A stretch of DNA of 64,000 bases from Prodigiosinella confusarubida. GTDB taxonomy: Bacteria > Pseudomonadota > Gammaproteobacteria > Enterobacterales > Enterobacteriaceae. A program made the position numbers and the translations under genes. The stretch covers positions 3,162,001 to 3,226,000 of the forward strand of contig NZ_CP025085.1 of assembly GCF_002847015.1 (NCBI RefSeq), read 5' to 3'. Numbering within the stretch: the stretch's first letter is position 1; each line of letters begins with the position of its first letter. The notes below the pieces were generated by a model. The model made no database searches, was not told where the DNA came from, and worked only from the letters and a program-made list of their open reading frames with translations. Shown here piece by piece: positions 32,369-42,744 of the stretch.

Positions 32369-32976
32369 CACATTCAATAATGGAACACAACGTGTTACAC
32401 CCTTACTCATTGCAACAGCCGTTCAGTCTGGAACGGTTCATCACCCGTTTTCAATTGCAAAGCGCACCTTTGCTGACCCCCGCCCGTAATCATCGCCATG
32501 CAGCGGTACTGGTGCCAATTATTCGTCGTGCCGAACCCACATTACTGCTGACCCGTCGTGCCCCCTGGTTGCGGAAACATGCCGGACAGGTCGCCTTTCC
32601 CGGCGGTGCTGCCGATCCGGGAGATAGCTCTCTGATCGAAACCGCATTACGCGAGGCTCAGGAAGAAGTTGCAATATCACCCAACGCGGTTCAGATACTA
32701 GGCACGTTGCCCGCACTGGACAGCAGCAGTGGCTATCAGGTCACGCCTGTCATTGGCTTATTACCAGCAGATACACCGTTTCATCCCAGCGAAGATGAGG
32801 TTGCCGAGCTATTTGAAATACCGCTCTACGAAGCCTTTTCTCTAGCCCGTTACCATTCATTGGACATTGAACGAAATCAACAGCGTCATCGGGTTTATCT
32901 ATCATGGTATCAGCAACAGTTTGTTTGGGGACTGACTGCCACGATCATCTGTCAGCTTGCATTACAGGTATCCTAA
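32365..32976 (+). CDS. nudL: Nudix hydrolase NudL (YeaB)
   Basis: This 203-residue protein has a Nudix box GGAADPGDSSLIETALREAQEEV (G-x5-E-x7-REUxEE type) at about 75-97 and a preceding UPF0035 motif LLTRRAPWLRKHAGQVAFPGG, as in CoA-pyrophosphatase-like Nudix enzymes. It probably hydrolyses CoA or nucleotide diphosphate derivatives. The GTG at 32,365 overlaps the pabB stop; an ATG at 32,380 is an alternative start. Confidence 0.9.
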   Translation: MTHSIMEHNVLHPYSLQQPFSLERFITRFQLQSAPLLTPARNHRHAAVLVPIIRRAEPTLLLTRRAPWLRKHAGQVAFPGGAADPGDSSLIETALREAQEEVAISPNAVQILGTLPALDSSSGYQVTPVIGLLPADTPFHPSEDEVAELFEIPLYEAFSLARYHSLDIERNQQRHRVYLSWYQQQFVWGLTATIICQLALQVS

Positions 32977-33282
32977 TTGGTCAGTACAGATCTTGCTCTT
33001 TATTGCGCGGATAATTGACGATTGCGTTCTTATGTTCATATCATTTCAATAACGGCTTAATCTATTAGTGGTATTTATTTTGCCCTGCATGCTAATTGCA
33101 ACGTAACCCACCTTTTTCCCCTAAACAAAACAGATGTACTATAAGTTCTATTGCAAGATGGCATAAGTTTATTTCATGCGAAAAAAAGAACATGTCAGTA
33201 TACTCCCCTCTACAATAGCGGCGATCCATCGAGTTTTATTCTAGCCATCGGCAGCATCCTGCGCTTTTAAAGGAGTTTCAGT
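32977..33282. other. Intergenic region nudL-sdaA
   Basis: This is 306 bases of AT-rich sequence with no ORF that looks coding. It presumably carries the sdaA promoter and leader; AAGGAG lies ahead of the sdaA GTG. No operator could be recognised with confidence. Confidence 0.5.
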
Positions 33283-34644
33283 GTGATAAGCGTATTCGAC
33301 ATGTTCAAAATCGGTATTGGCCCCTCTAGCTCTCATACGGTTGGACCGATGAAAGCCGGTAAGCAATTTGTCGATGAATTAAAACAGGCATCGCTATTGG
33401 TCGCCACTACTCGCGTATCAGTTGACGTCTATGGTTCCCTTTCATTAACCGGCAAAGGACACCACACCGATATTGCGATTATCCTTGGTCTGGCGGGGAA
33501 TATGCCAGATACAGTGGATATTGATACGATTCCCGCTTTCATCCGCGATATAGAGCAACGCGAACGACTGCTGTTATCCGGTGAACATGAGGTCGATTTC
33601 CCCCGCGAAGGTGGGATGGTTTTCCGCAGTGAAAATTTACCTTTGCACGAAAACGGAATGACTATCACGGCTTTTGCCGGTAACAAAACACTCTTCAGCA
33701 AAACCTACTATTCCATTGGTGGCGGTTTTATTGTGGATGAAGCCAACTTTGGTAAAACCATTGATAGCACCATTAGCGTACCACACCCCTATCGCTATGC
33801 CCTGGAGATACTGGCTCACTGCAAACAAGGCGGTTTATCCATCTCAGGCATGATGATGCGTAATGAGCTGGCACTGCATAGCCGTCAGGAAATTGACGAC
33901 TATTTTGCCGCCATCTGGCAAACCATGCGTGCCTGTATTGATCGTGGCATAAATACCGAAGGCGTACTACCTGGTCCGTTACGGGTTCCCCGTCGAGCAG
34001 CGGCATTACGCCGTATGTTAGTCTCTTCTGACAAACTGTCTAACGACCCGATGAATGTGGTGGATTGGGTTAATATGTTTGCGCTGGCAGTCAATGAGGA
34101 AAACGCTGCTGGCGGACGTGTTGTCACCGCCCCCACCAACGGCGCTTGCGGTATTGTTCCCGCTGTACTGGCTTATTATGACCATTTTATTGAACCAGTA
34201 GGTCCGGGAATCTATCTGCGTTATTTCCTGGCAGCCGGTGCCATCGGTACACTCTACAAAATGAACGCCTCGATTTCCGGCGCAGAAGTGGGTTGTCAGG
34301 GAGAAGTCGGGGTAGCCTGCTCAATGGCAGCGGCCGGACTGGCAGAATTGCTGGGTGCCAGTCCAGAACAAGTGTGCGTCGCTGCGGAAATCGGGATGGA
34401 ACACAATCTGGGGTTAACCTGCGATCCGGTTGCCGGTCAGGTACAGGTTCCCTGCATTGAACGTAATGCAATCGCTTCAGTAAAAGCCATTAATGCCACA
34501 CGCATGGCAATGCGTCGTACCACCGAGCCACGCGTTTCGCTGGATAAAGTGATCGAAACCATGTACGAAACGGGTAAAGACATGAACGCCAAATATCGAG
34601 AAACCTCACGAGGTGGCCTGGCAATTAAGGTACAGTGCGACTGA
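33283..34644 (+). CDS. sdaA: L-serine dehydratase 1 (4Fe-4S)
   Basis: This 453-residue single-chain enzyme deaminates L-serine to pyruvate and ammonia. It has an N-terminal beta domain (MFKIGIGPSSSHTVGPMKAG) and a C-terminal catalytic domain with the cluster-binding cysteines, including TNGACGIVPA and GLTCDPVAGQVQVPCIERN. It starts with GTG behind AGGAG. The position between nudL and yoaE is as in E. coli. Confidence 0.97.
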   Translation: MISVFDMFKIGIGPSSSHTVGPMKAGKQFVDELKQASLLVATTRVSVDVYGSLSLTGKGHHTDIAIILGLAGNMPDTVDIDTIPAFIRDIEQRERLLLSGEHEVDFPREGGMVFRSENLPLHENGMTITAFAGNKTLFSKTYYSIGGGFIVDEANFGKTIDSTISVPHPYRYALEILAHCKQGGLSISGMMMRNELALHSRQEIDDYFAAIWQTMRACIDRGINTEGVLPGPLRVPRRAAALRRMLVSSDKLSNDPMNVVDWVNMFALAVNEENAAGGRVVTAPTNGACGIVPAVLAYYDHFIEPVGPGIYLRYFLAAGAIGTLYKMNASISGAEVGCQGEVGVACSMAAAGLAELLGASPEQVCVAAEIGMEHNLGLTCDPVAGQVQVPCIERNAIASVKAINATRMAMRRTTEPRVSLDKVIETMYETGKDMNAKYRETSRGGLAIKVQCD

Positions 34645-34875
34645 CTACCATTTTCGACACCCGTCGTTATCGCATCATTTCATCGTTCGATTGTCTGCAA
34701 CAAGATCAAACCTGACGCGGGTAGTCGCCATACCCGCCCATTAAGACGAAAACCAGGGATGGCATACGGAGCAGCATCCATCAGCTAACTGCACCCGTAT
34801 GCGCCCTTAATTATCACGTTCAAATGATTAGCATTACCGTGCTGGTAACACGTTCTTCTATCCACTATCTGGTAA

Positions 34876-36429
34876 TTAACGCGCATCTTCCCGAGTCGGG
34901 TCAGGAATACGTTCAACCCGGACCAGCTCAACTCGATAGTCTGTCGCCGCTATAACCTGAAAACGCAGTCGATGCAGCTCAACGATATCCCCCACTTTAG
35001 GAAATTCATCACTGTGCGCCAGCAGCAATCCTGCCAGCGAGGTGTAATCTTCTTTCGGGTCCACCAGCTCGCTGCTGTTGAGTACCTGCTGCAATGCGTG
35101 TAGCGCCGTTCCCCCTTTCACCAGCCAGCCATTGCCATCTGCCACAATATCCAGTGTTTCGTCTTCATCCGGAAATTCACCGGCAATCGCTTCAAGCACG
35201 TCCAATGGTGTCACCAGCCCTTGTATAACGCCAAATTCGTTGCTTACCATGACTAAACTGCCCTTGGCCCGGCGCAATACCGGCAACAAATTAATGACGT
35301 CAAGCGTCTCCGGTACAACAATTGGCGGGTTGGCAGCGGCAAAATTTTCGACATCCGCATGTTCTTCCAGAGCAACCAGCAAATCTTTGGCGCGCACTAC
35401 CCCAACCAGTTCATCCAACTCACCCCGGCACACCGGAAACAAACTGTGCGGCGTATCTAGCAATTGTATGCGGATTGCCTCAACCGAACGCTCACAGTTC
35501 ACCCAGGAAATATCCGTGCGTGGTGTCATGACACTACGTAATGTTCGGGAAGCCAGCGTCAATACACCACTAATCATGTAACGCTCTTCCTCAGCGAATG
35601 TCTCTTCGGACTTCAGCAGTGGCTGAGCCTCATCATGCTCAATCATGGCTTTGCGAGCGCCCATCAAGCGCAAAATGGCTTCAGCTGTACGCTCACGCAT
35701 CGGACGATGTGATTGATGCTTGATAAAGTTATGACGGGCTATCTGATTAAACATCTCAATAAGAATGGAGAAACCGATCGCCGCATACAGATAGCCTTTA
35801 GGAATATGGAAACCAAAACCTTCAGCCACCAGGCTCAAACCAATCATCAGCAGGAAACTCAGGCACAGAACTACCACCGTCTGATGAGCATTTACAAAAC
35901 GAGTCAATGGTTTGGAAGCCAGTAGCATCATGCCCATGGCAATCACCACCGCCGTCATCATGATACCAAGGTGATTAACCATACCTACTGCGGTAATCAC
36001 GGCATCCAGTGAAAAAACCGCATCCAGAATCACTATCTGCGCCACAACCACCCAAAAGCTGGCATGGGTTCGTCCATCATTTACATCAAGTGGTCGATTT
36101 TCTAACCGTTCGTGCAACTCCATCGTGGCTTTAAACAATAAAAATATCCCCCCGACGAGCAGAATCAAATCGCGGCCGGAGAAACTGAAATTACCTACAT
36201 GAAATAATATCCGGGTCAGCGTCACCATCCATGAAATCAACGAGAGCAATCCAAGCCGCATCAGCAACGCCAGCAATAAACCGATAATGCGTGCTTTATC
36301 ACGTTGTTTTGGCGGAAGTTTATCCGCCAGTATGGCAACGAAAACCAGATTATCGATACCCAAGACAATTTCGAGTACCACCAACGTCAGTAAGCCTGCC
36401 CAGATTGAAGGATCCAGCAAAAATTCCAT
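34876..36429 (-). CDS. yoaE: TerC-family membrane protein with CBS and CorC domains (YoaE)
   Basis: This 517-residue protein has an N-terminal TerC domain of about seven transmembrane helices ([37 protein letters not shown] carries the conserved acidic residues), then two CBS domains (about 300-420) and a C-terminal CorC_HlyC domain ([21 protein letters not shown]). Start 36,429 has GGAG 7 bases upstream and matches the E. coli length. TerC proteins are linked to metal efflux and metalation of exported proteins; the exact role of YoaE is uncertain. Confidence 0.92.
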   Translation of the reverse strand: MEFLLDPSIWAGLLTLVVLEIVLGIDNLVFVAILADKLPPKQRDKARIIGLLLALLMRLGLLSLISWMVTLTRILFHVGNFSFSGRDLILLVGGIFLLFKATMELHERLENRPLDVNDGRTHASFWVVVAQIVILDAVFSLDAVITAVGMVNHLGIMMTAVVIAMGMMLLASKPLTRFVNAHQTVVVLCLSFLLMIGLSLVAEGFGFHIPKGYLYAAIGFSILIEMFNQIARHNFIKHQSHRPMRERTAEAILRLMGARKAMIEHDEAQPLLKSEETFAEEERYMISGVLTLASRTLRSVMTPRTDISWVNCERSVEAIRIQLLDTPHSLFPVCRGELDELVGVVRAKDLLVALEEHADVENFAAANPPIVVPETLDVINLLPVLRRAKGSLVMVSNEFGVIQGLVTPLDVLEAIAGEFPDEDETLDIVADGNGWLVKGGTALHALQQVLNSSELVDPKEDYTSLAGLLLAHSDEFPKVGDIVELHRLRFQVIAATDYRVELVRVERIPDPTREDAR

Positions 36430-37261
36430 GTCAGACTCCAGGAAATGAACGAGCAAATGACAACGATGTCACTGCAATGGGGGAAATTAATAAGGAAACG
36501 GAATCAGCAAAATGCCAAGGATCACCAAAACAGCTGATTGAAGGAAAAGGAAAAACGCCAGCAAAGGCTGACATAAAGAGAAAAAATCGTCGGTGACAGT
36601 CCATGGGATGGGCGTCCGCCCGAAACTCCTCTGAAATATTAGGGATATCAACTTTATCAGGTTGTTTATCCTTTTCACAAAGATTTTCTCAATCACTGTT
36701 TTTGGGCGTAAATTTGTAACATCTCAGTGAGTTATTCCATGTTTGCATAACAGATCACTCATCGTTCCTCTAATTATGGAGCGATATCACATAATTTATT
36801 TTTTCACTCCGTAAAATAAATCCCGTTAATACACGTTCGCGCCTGTTTCGGTAGGCATATAATATGCTTCATAAATTTCAGGATGCAGGAAGACGGCAAT
36901 CGAGCCACTGGAGACAGACGACAAACGGCAACTTGAAAGATGATGGGTATATACAAACAGGTTGATTGCACTAACATTCAACCGTTGCAACACATCATAT
37001 GCGCATGGAGATAGCGAGCCCAGTCCGATTCCCGGATCAATCGACTCACTGTTTGAAGTAAACTATTGAACAAGGAACAACCTGAATCGATTCATGAATA
37101 GTGCGATGCCATACATATATTTTTGTATCAAAAAAATAAGCAAGAAAGTTTCTTACGACCATACTGATATCACTGCGGATAAAAATTCATCCCGATGATT
37201 TATCCGCATTATCTGACACATTACACACTCTACGAGATAGTGACTAATGAGGAGGTAGCAA
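36430..37261. other. Long intergenic region yoaE-manX
   Basis: No convincing gene is present in these 832 bases. It contains a 28-bp inverted repeat, ATTTATTTT-N10-AAAATAAAT, at 36,794-36,821 that resembles Mlc/NagC operators, a -10-like TATAAT at 36,858-36,863, and a perfect 10-bp hairpin TGCGGATAAA/TTTATCCGCA at 37,174-37,208, 50 bases before manX. These suggest a long, regulated leader for the mannose PTS operon. Confidence 0.55.
36794..36821. promoter_or_regulatory. Putative Mlc/NagC operator of manXYZ
   Basis: This is a perfect inverted repeat of 9-bp arms around TTCACTCCGT. The AT-rich TTATTTT...AAAATAA arms are those of Mlc and NagC sites, both known regulators of manXYZ in E. coli. 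It lies about 440 bases upstream of manX. Confidence 0.5.
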
Positions 37262-38224
37262 GTGAGTATTGCGATTATGTTGTGCACTCACGGAGCCACT
37301 GCCGGTCCGCTGTTAAAAACAGCTGAAATGATTCTCGGCGAACAGAGCAACGTTGCCTGGATGGATTTCGTGCCCGGAGAAAATGCTGAAATATTAATTG
37401 AGAAATACCAGGTCAAATTAGCTGAACTGGATACATCTCAAGGCGTACTTTTTTTGGTTGATACCTGGGGAGGTAGCCCGTTTAACGCAGCCAGCCGTAT
37501 CGTTACCGATAAAGAAAATCATGAAGTTATTGCCGGGGTAAATATTCCTATGCTGGTGGAAACTTTCATGGCCCGTGATGATAACCCCGGATTCGCTGAA
37601 CTGGTTGCCATTGCAGTGGAAGCAGGCCGTGCTGGGGTAAAAGCACTGAAAACCGCCGATACGGAAGAACCGTCGGCACCCAAAGCAATATCATCAACAA
37701 CAAAGGCTGTTCCCGTGGCAGGTGCTGGTGGACATATGGAAATCGGTCTGGCCCGTATTGATGACCGCCTGATTCATGGGCAGGTTGCCACCCGCTGGAC
37801 GAAGGAAACCAACGTTAAACGCATTATCGTTATCAGTGATGAAGTGGCAGCGGATACCGTTCGTAGAACGCTGCTGACACAAGTCGCCCCACCGGGAGTC
37901 ACAGCTCACGTGGTTGATGTTGATAAAGCAATTCGTGTTTATAACAATCCAAAATATGCCGCAGACCGCGTCATGCTGCTTTTCACCAACCCAACTGACG
38001 TGCTTAAACTGGTGGAAAACGGTGTCAAGATCACGTCGATCAACATTGGTGGTATGGCTTATCGTCAGGGAAAAATCCAGGTGAATAATGCCGTTTCTAT
38101 TGATGAGAAAGACATTGAGGCCTTCAAGAAACTTAATGACCGTGGTATCGAGCTGGAAGTCCGAAAAGTCTCAACCGATAGCAGACTCAAGATGATGGAT
38201 TTAATTAACAAGATGGCGAGTTAA
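37262..38224 (+). CDS. manX: Mannose PTS enzyme IIAB (ManX)
   Basis: This 320-residue cytoplasmic subunit has IIA residues 1-130 with phospho-His10 in MLCTHGATAGPLL, an Ala/Ser/Lys linker (about 135-155), and IIB with the second active His in ARIDDRLIHGQVATRW. Phosphate passes HPr to IIA to IIB to sugar. It takes up mannose, glucose, glucosamine and related hexoses. GAGGAGG precedes the GTG start. It is the first gene of manXYZ. Confidence 0.97.
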   Translation: MSIAIMLCTHGATAGPLLKTAEMILGEQSNVAWMDFVPGENAEILIEKYQVKLAELDTSQGVLFLVDTWGGSPFNAASRIVTDKENHEVIAGVNIPMLVETFMARDDNPGFAELVAIAVEAGRAGVKALKTADTEEPSAPKAISSTTKAVPVAGAGGHMEIGLARIDDRLIHGQVATRWTKETNVKRIIVISDEVAADTVRRTLLTQVAPPGVTAHVVDVDKAIRVYNNPKYAADRVMLLFTNPTDVLKLVENGVKITSINIGGMAYRQGKIQVNNAVSIDEKDIEAFKKLNDRGIELEVRKVSTDSRLKMMDLINKMAS

Positions 38225-38291
38225 CGCAGCAACAAAATAGGGTTTATAACGGTTTAATTACTCAGAAATCTATTCTCACAGGAGAAGTACA

Positions 38292-39092
38292 ATGGAGATC
38301 ACCACACTTCAAATTGTGCTGATATTTATCGTAGCTTGTGTCTCGGGCATGGGATCTATTCTTGACGAATTCCAGTTCCACCGCCCGTTGGTCGCCTGTA
38401 CGTTAATCGGCTTTGTATTAGGTGATGTAAAAACAGGGGTTATTATCGGCGGTACGTTGGAAATGATCGCGTTGGGTTGGATGAACATCGGTGCAGCTGT
38501 CGCACCTGATGCCGCACTGGCTTCTATCATTTCCACCATTTTGGTTATTGCTGGTGGTCAAAGCATTGGGGCCGGGATTGCCTTGGCTATTCCTCTGGCT
38601 GCTGCAGGCCAGGTGCTCACCATTATTGTTCGTACTATTACTGTCGCTTTCCAACATGCCGCAGATAGCGCGGCGGAACGCGGTAATCTCTCCGCTATCA
38701 GTTGGATTCACGTTTCTGCTCTGCTGCTACAAGCCATGCGTATCGCCATCCCGGCAGTGATTGTCGCCGTTTCTGTGGGTACGGAAGTGGTTCACTCCGC
38801 ACTCTCGTCTATCCCAGAGGTGATTACCAATGGGTTGACTATCGCCGGGGGGATGATCGTTGTCGTCGGTTACGCCATGGTCATCAATATGATGCGTGCT
38901 GGCTATCTGATGCCATTCTATTATCTGGGCTTTGTTACCGCAGCTTTCACCAACTTCAACCTGGTCGCACTGGGTGTCATTGGCGTGGTAATGGCGGTGT
39001 TATATATCCAGCTCAACCCGAAATATAACAAGATGCAAGGCTCCTCTGCTGAGGCATATAGCAAAAACGACCTTGATAACGAACTGGAATAA
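38292..39092 (+). CDS. manY: Mannose PTS enzyme IIC (ManY)
   Basis: This 266-residue integral membrane subunit has many hydrophobic segments. It begins MEITTLQIVLIFIVACVSGMGSILDEFQFHRPLVACTLIGFVLGD, the PTS EII-C signature of the mannose family. With ManZ it forms the sugar channel and is also the entry route used by some phages and bacteriocins. AGGAG precedes the start; manZ follows after 14 bases. Confidence 0.97.
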   Translation: MEITTLQIVLIFIVACVSGMGSILDEFQFHRPLVACTLIGFVLGDVKTGVIIGGTLEMIALGWMNIGAAVAPDAALASIISTILVIAGGQSIGAGIALAIPLAAAGQVLTIIVRTITVAFQHAADSAAERGNLSAISWIHVSALLLQAMRIAIPAVIVAVSVGTEVVHSALSSIPEVITNGLTIAGGMIVVVGYAMVINMMRAGYLMPFYYLGFVTAAFTNFNLVALGVIGVVMAVLYIQLNPKYNKMQGSSAEAYSKNDLDNELE

Positions 39093-39106
39093 CAGGAGTG
39101 AGAGAA

Positions 39107-39949
39107 ATGGTTGATTCAACACATGATAAAAAACTCACGGCCAGCGATATCCGCGCGGTATTTATTCGCTCCAACCTGTTTCAGGGGTCGTGGAACTTTG
39201 AACGTATGCAGGCGTTGGGTTTCTGCTTTTCCATGGTGCCGGTGATCCGTCGCCTCTACCCGGAAAACTCGGAGGAACGGAAACAGGCTATCAGACGCCA
39301 TCTGGAGTTCTTCAATACTCAACCGTTTGTCGCCGCCCCGATTCTTGGGGTAACGATGGCGATGGAAGAAGAACGTGCTAACGGTGCACCAATTGATGAT
39401 GCTGCCATCAACGGTCTGAAAGTTGGGTTGATGGGGCCTCTGGCTGGTGTCGGCGATCCAATATTCTGGGGAACCGCTCGTCCGGTTTTTGCTGCCCTCG
39501 GGGCCGGTATCGCAATGAGCGGTAGTCTGCTTGGCCCGATTCTGTTCTTCGTACTATTTAACCTGGTGCGTTTGCTGGTCCGTTACTATGGCGTAGCGTA
39601 TGGCTACCAGAAAGGCGTCGCCATTGTTGGTGATATGGGTGGTGGACTGCTGCAAAAACTGACAGAAGGTTCATCTATTCTCGGCCTTTTCGTCATGGGG
39701 GCACTGGTTAATAAGTGGACACACGTGAATATACCACTGGTGGTTTCACGAATAACCAACGCAAACGGACAAGCAACCGTTACTACGGTACAGTCTGTTC
39801 TGGACCAGTTAATGCCCGGTCTGGTGCCATTATTACTGACCTTTGGGTGTATGTGGCTGCTACGGCGTAAGATTAATGCGCTGTGGCTGATTATTGGCTT
39901 CTTTGCCATTGGTATTTTTGGTTATTGGATCGGCCTGTTGGGGCTGTAA
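39107..39949 (+). CDS. manZ: Mannose PTS enzyme IID (ManZ)
   Basis: This 280-residue membrane subunit of the mannose PTS has [60 protein letters not shown] and [21 protein letters not shown], matching the IID family. The start was set at MVDSTHDKK (39,107), 8 bases after AGGAG, in agreement with E. coli; the frame is open three codons earlier. It ends the PTS operon, with yobD 47 bases downstream. Confidence 0.97.
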   Translation: MVDSTHDKKLTASDIRAVFIRSNLFQGSWNFERMQALGFCFSMVPVIRRLYPENSEERKQAIRRHLEFFNTQPFVAAPILGVTMAMEEERANGAPIDDAAINGLKVGLMGPLAGVGDPIFWGTARPVFAALGAGIAMSGSLLGPILFFVLFNLVRLLVRYYGVAYGYQKGVAIVGDMGGGLLQKLTEGSSILGLFVMGALVNKWTHVNIPLVVSRITNANGQATVTTVQSVLDQLMPGLVPLLLTFGCMWLLRRKINALWLIIGFFAIGIFGYWIGLLGL

Positions 39950-39996
39950 TTTGTACGTCCGGGGGGAAACCCCCGGCACGCTTCACGGAGCCATAC

Positions 39997-40455
39997 ATGT
40001 CAGTTACCGATATTGCCTTGATAATTTCTATTATCATTGCCCTGCTTTACGCTATCTATGATGAATTCATCATGGCTCGACTTCAAGGCACTACCCAGCT
40101 CTGTGTCTATCTTCGTCGCAGCAATCGTCTGGATACATTTATTTTTATCGGTCTTATCGCCATTCTTATTTATAAAAACATCACCACTCAGGGAACACCA
40201 TTGACGACCTTTTTACTTTCTTTTCTGGCGTTAGTGGCAATATATATCGCTTATATTCGACATCCAAAATTATTGTTCAAATCACAGGGTTTTTTCTATG
40301 CCAATATTTTTATTGCGTATCGTCGTATTAAAAATATAAATTTATCTGAAGATGGCATTCTGGTGATAGAACTTGAACAACGGCGTTTGCTAATTAACGT
40401 TCAACAATTGGATGATCTAGAAAAAATATATAATTTTATGATTGAAAATCAGTAA
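39997..40455 (+). CDS. yobD: UPF0266 membrane protein YobD
   Basis: This 152-residue membrane protein has three predicted transmembrane segments ([52 protein letters not shown]). A cytoplasmic C-terminal part ([35 protein letters not shown]) matches E. coli YobD. The start at 39,997 gives this family N-terminus. The function is unknown; synteny with manXYZ is conserved. Confidence 0.9.
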   Translation: MSVTDIALIISIIIALLYAIYDEFIMARLQGTTQLCVYLRRSNRLDTFIFIGLIAILIYKNITTQGTPLTTFLLSFLALVAIYIAYIRHPKLLFKSQGFFYANIFIAYRRIKNINLSEDGILVIELEQRRLLINVQQLDDLEKIYNFMIENQ

Positions 40456-40654
40456 GTTATATAATTTTTATTTATTCGCATCAACCGACAAATACTCCAC
40501 AAAGAATATGGTGTTATTTTAACCACATTGTTTTGTTGCTATTTTAACCAACTATTTCATTTATATCAGAAATGAAAATTATTATCACTTGCCATTATTA
40601 AACCCTACCATCTTTGCTGTTGTTTCCTGCCTGAATAATATGTTAGTGTTGCGC

Positions 40655-40833
40655 AGTCATTGGGGAGTAGCCGATTCCTGAAGAATTTATCAGGAATGTT
40701 CGTGTCAACATACTCGTTTTCTAAAAACGTGGTGCGAACGGCCAAGCTGGCAGGCGAGACCATAGACACGGGATTCACCGTTATGGTTGGGGGTGAATGA
40801 CGTGGATATGGGAACCGTCCAGCCGAGGCTATG
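40655..40833 (+). ncRNA. yybP-ykoY manganese riboswitch
   Basis: The leader of mntP shows the family hallmarks: GGGGAGTAGCC near 40,662 at the 5' end, a GGCAGGCGAGACCATAGACAC block about 40,749-40,769 very close to the E. coli mntP leader, and a 3' CCGAGGCTATG that abuts the ribosome site. Mn2+ binding is known to open translation and transcription of such genes. Boundaries are approximate. Confidence 0.9.
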
Positions 40834-40837
40834 AACT

Positions 40838-41410
40838 ATGAATTTATCTGCAACGCTTATTCTTGCTTTTGGCATGTCAATGGATGCTTTTGCTGCTTCC
40901 ATTGGTAAAGGTGCCACACTGCACAAACCTCGCTTTAGTGAAGCTATCCGCACCGGTTTAATCTTTGGCATCATCGAAGCCATAACACCGCTTATCGGTT
41001 GGGCACTGGGGTTTTATGCCAGCCGTTTTATTGCCGAATGGGACCATTGGATAGCGTTTAGTCTGCTGTTAATACTTGGCGGACGTATGATTGTGGGAGG
41101 CATGAAAAACAAGGACACCTGTCAGTGCGAAAAGATCAGTAAACACAGTCTGTTTATTTTAATTTGCACTGCGATAGCAACCAGCCTGGATGCATTGGCA
41201 ATAGGCGTGGGACTTGCTTTCCTACAGGTTAATATTTTTCATACCGCAATGGCGATTGGGTGTGCGACCATGATTATGGTAACGTTCGGCATGTTAATTG
41301 GTCGCCACGTTGGGCCTATTCTTGGCAAGAAAGCAGAGATTATTGGTGGTCTGGTGCTGATAGGCATTGGCTGTAATATTCTTTATGAACACGTGATCAA
41401 TTTAGCCTGA
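40838..41410 (+). CDS. mntP: Manganese efflux pump MntP
   Basis: This 190-residue, six-helix membrane protein has two similar halves carrying the conserved Asp motifs [14 protein letters not shown] (about 13-26) and [16 protein letters not shown], plus [11 protein letters not shown] and [16 protein letters not shown]. It exports Mn2+. It is controlled by the riboswitch just upstream and probably also by MntR. Confidence 0.97.
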   Translation: MNLSATLILAFGMSMDAFAASIGKGATLHKPRFSEAIRTGLIFGIIEAITPLIGWALGFYASRFIAEWDHWIAFSLLLILGGRMIVGGMKNKDTCQCEKISKHSLFILICTAIATSLDALAIGVGLAFLQVNIFHTAMAIGCATMIMVTFGMLIGRHVGPILGKKAEIIGGLVLIGIGCNILYEHVINLA

Positions 41411-41462
41411 TATTTTATCCGCAGCAGTTTTTGTCTGCGGGTAAAACAACACTAGCTGTTTT

Positions 41463-42296
41463 TCATTCAACCTGACGCTGATGAGTACGAATAATAAAAT
41501 CGGTTTCACACGCGAAACTTTCCCGTTCTTTTAATTGCTGTCCCACATCTGGCGCCGCCCGCCATGCGAATGGTGTCATCTGTAATAATGCGGCGCTTTC
41601 TTGCCCGGTGAGCACCATTTGATATTGCACGCTATGCTCATCAATTTGATTGAAACCAGACAATGTTTCTTCTCTGATCGGATGCAGCATCACATCCTGA
41701 TATACCAGGGCCTTCAATTGATAAAGATGTCTAGGGCCTGGCGATACCGTGATAACAATGCCGCCAGGTTTCACCACCCTCTTTAGCTCTTCGTCATTGC
41801 AAGGCGCATAAATTTTCAGCACAGCATCCATTGATCCAGGATTAAATGGCAAACGCTGGCTGGATGCTACGCAAAAACACACCTGCCGGTAACGTTTGGC
41901 GGCTCGCTGAATAGCCACTTTGGAGACATCCAGTCCATATACTTGTATAGCATTGTGTTGCGACAGACAGTCGGCTAGCGCCGCTGTGTAGTACCCTTCC
42001 CCACAGCCGATATCCAGAACGGTTGTCGCAGACGGAGACAGTCGGTAATCAAGATGACCCGTTAGATAGTCTCGCAATGGCTGATAATGCCCCGCATCAA
42101 GAAATACGCGTCGGGCTTGCATCATTTCGGCACTATCACCTGGCTGTTTTGAGCGTTTGAACTGTACTGGTAATAAATTCACATACCCTTCTCTGGCACA
42201 ATCAAAGTGATGATGGCCACATGACCAACGTTGTGATTCCAGGTTCAAAGGCTGATGGCACAATGGACATTGGTATGGTGCTAAAAACATTCCCAT
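41463..42296 (-). CDS. rlmA: 23S rRNA (guanine745-N1)-methyltransferase
   Basis: This 277-residue enzyme has an N-terminal zinc finger ([34 protein letters not shown]). A SAM-binding domain follows with motif [18 protein letters not shown] and later [27 protein letters not shown]. It methylates G745 of 23S rRNA. It is convergent with mntP, as in E. coli, and lies downstream of cspC on the same strand. Confidence 0.95.
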   Translation of the reverse strand: MGMFLAPYQCPLCHQPLNLESQRWSCGHHHFDCAREGYVNLLPVQFKRSKQPGDSAEMMQARRVFLDAGHYQPLRDYLTGHLDYRLSPSATTVLDIGCGEGYYTAALADCLSQHNAIQVYGLDVSKVAIQRAAKRYRQVCFCVASSQRLPFNPGSMDAVLKIYAPCNDEELKRVVKPGGIVITVSPGPRHLYQLKALVYQDVMLHPIREETLSGFNQIDEHSVQYQMVLTGQESAALLQMTPFAWRAAPDVGQQLKERESFACETDFIIRTHQRQVE

Positions 42297-42330
42297 TCTT
42301 TTTCTTTTTGATTAACTGTTGGAAACCAGA

Positions 42331-42361
42331 AAAACAAAAAACCCGCACCAAGGCGGGTTTT
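42331..42361 (-). terminator. Terminator of yobF-cspC
   Basis: The 8-bp stem AAACCCGC/GCGGGTTT with loop ACCAAG is followed on the minus strand by a T-rich run, 18 bases after the cspC stop. It separates cspC from rlmA. Confidence 0.88.
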
Positions 42362-42378
42362 GCTACGTAGGCTGAAAA

Positions 42379-42588
42379 TTACAGCGCAGTAACGTTAACG
42401 GCAGACGGACCTTTCTGACCATCCTGAATTTCAAACTCTACATTCTGGCCTTCTGCCAGTGTTTTGAAGCCGTTACCTTGAATTGCAGAGAAGTGAACGA
42501 ACACATCTTTGCTGCCATCAGCCGGAGTGATAAAACCAAAGCCTTTAGACTCGTTGAACCACTTAACCTGACCTTTAATCTTTGCCAT
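42379..42588 (-). CDS. cspC: Cold-shock-family RNA chaperone CspC
   Basis: This 69-residue protein is nearly identical to E. coli Csp[21 protein letters not shown] with RNP1 (KGFGFI) and RNP2 (DVFVHFSAI). It is a constitutive cold-shock-domain protein that binds mRNA and stabilises stress transcripts. It is expressed with the short upstream yobF gene. Confidence 0.97.
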   Translation of the reverse strand: MAKIKGQVKWFNESKGFGFITPADGSKDVFVHFSAIQGNGFKTLAEGQNVEFEIQDGQKGPSAVNVTAL

Positions 42589-42627
42589 TTCAAAATTTCC
42601 TTTAATAGTTTAAACCGCACAGAGGCG

Positions 42628-42744
42628 TCATACATACAAATCAGAGTCGTTACTGCTTGAGGCACTAAAATAAGGATCGGCAGAGAAGTGGTATTCAACG
42701 CTAACGTTTGTACTCATAACTTCTTTACTGAAAATGCCATTCAT
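42628..42744 (-). CDS. yobF: Small protein YobF
   Basis: This 38-residue protein, [20 protein letters not shown] and continuing [18 protein letters not shown], is a shortened homologue of E. coli YobF (47 residues) and lies 39 bases upstream of cspC on the same strand, as in E. coli. YobF is a stress-related small protein of unknown mechanism. Position and N-terminal sequence make the call firm. Confidence 0.85.
   Translation of the reverse strand: MNGIFSKEVMSTNVSVEYHFSADPYFSASSSNDSDLYV

Noticed and set aside
36430-36720. Possible yybP-ykoY riboswitch upstream of yoaE (a TerC-family gene)
   Set aside because: The conserved GGGGAGTAG and GCCGAGG-type elements seen at mntP are absent.
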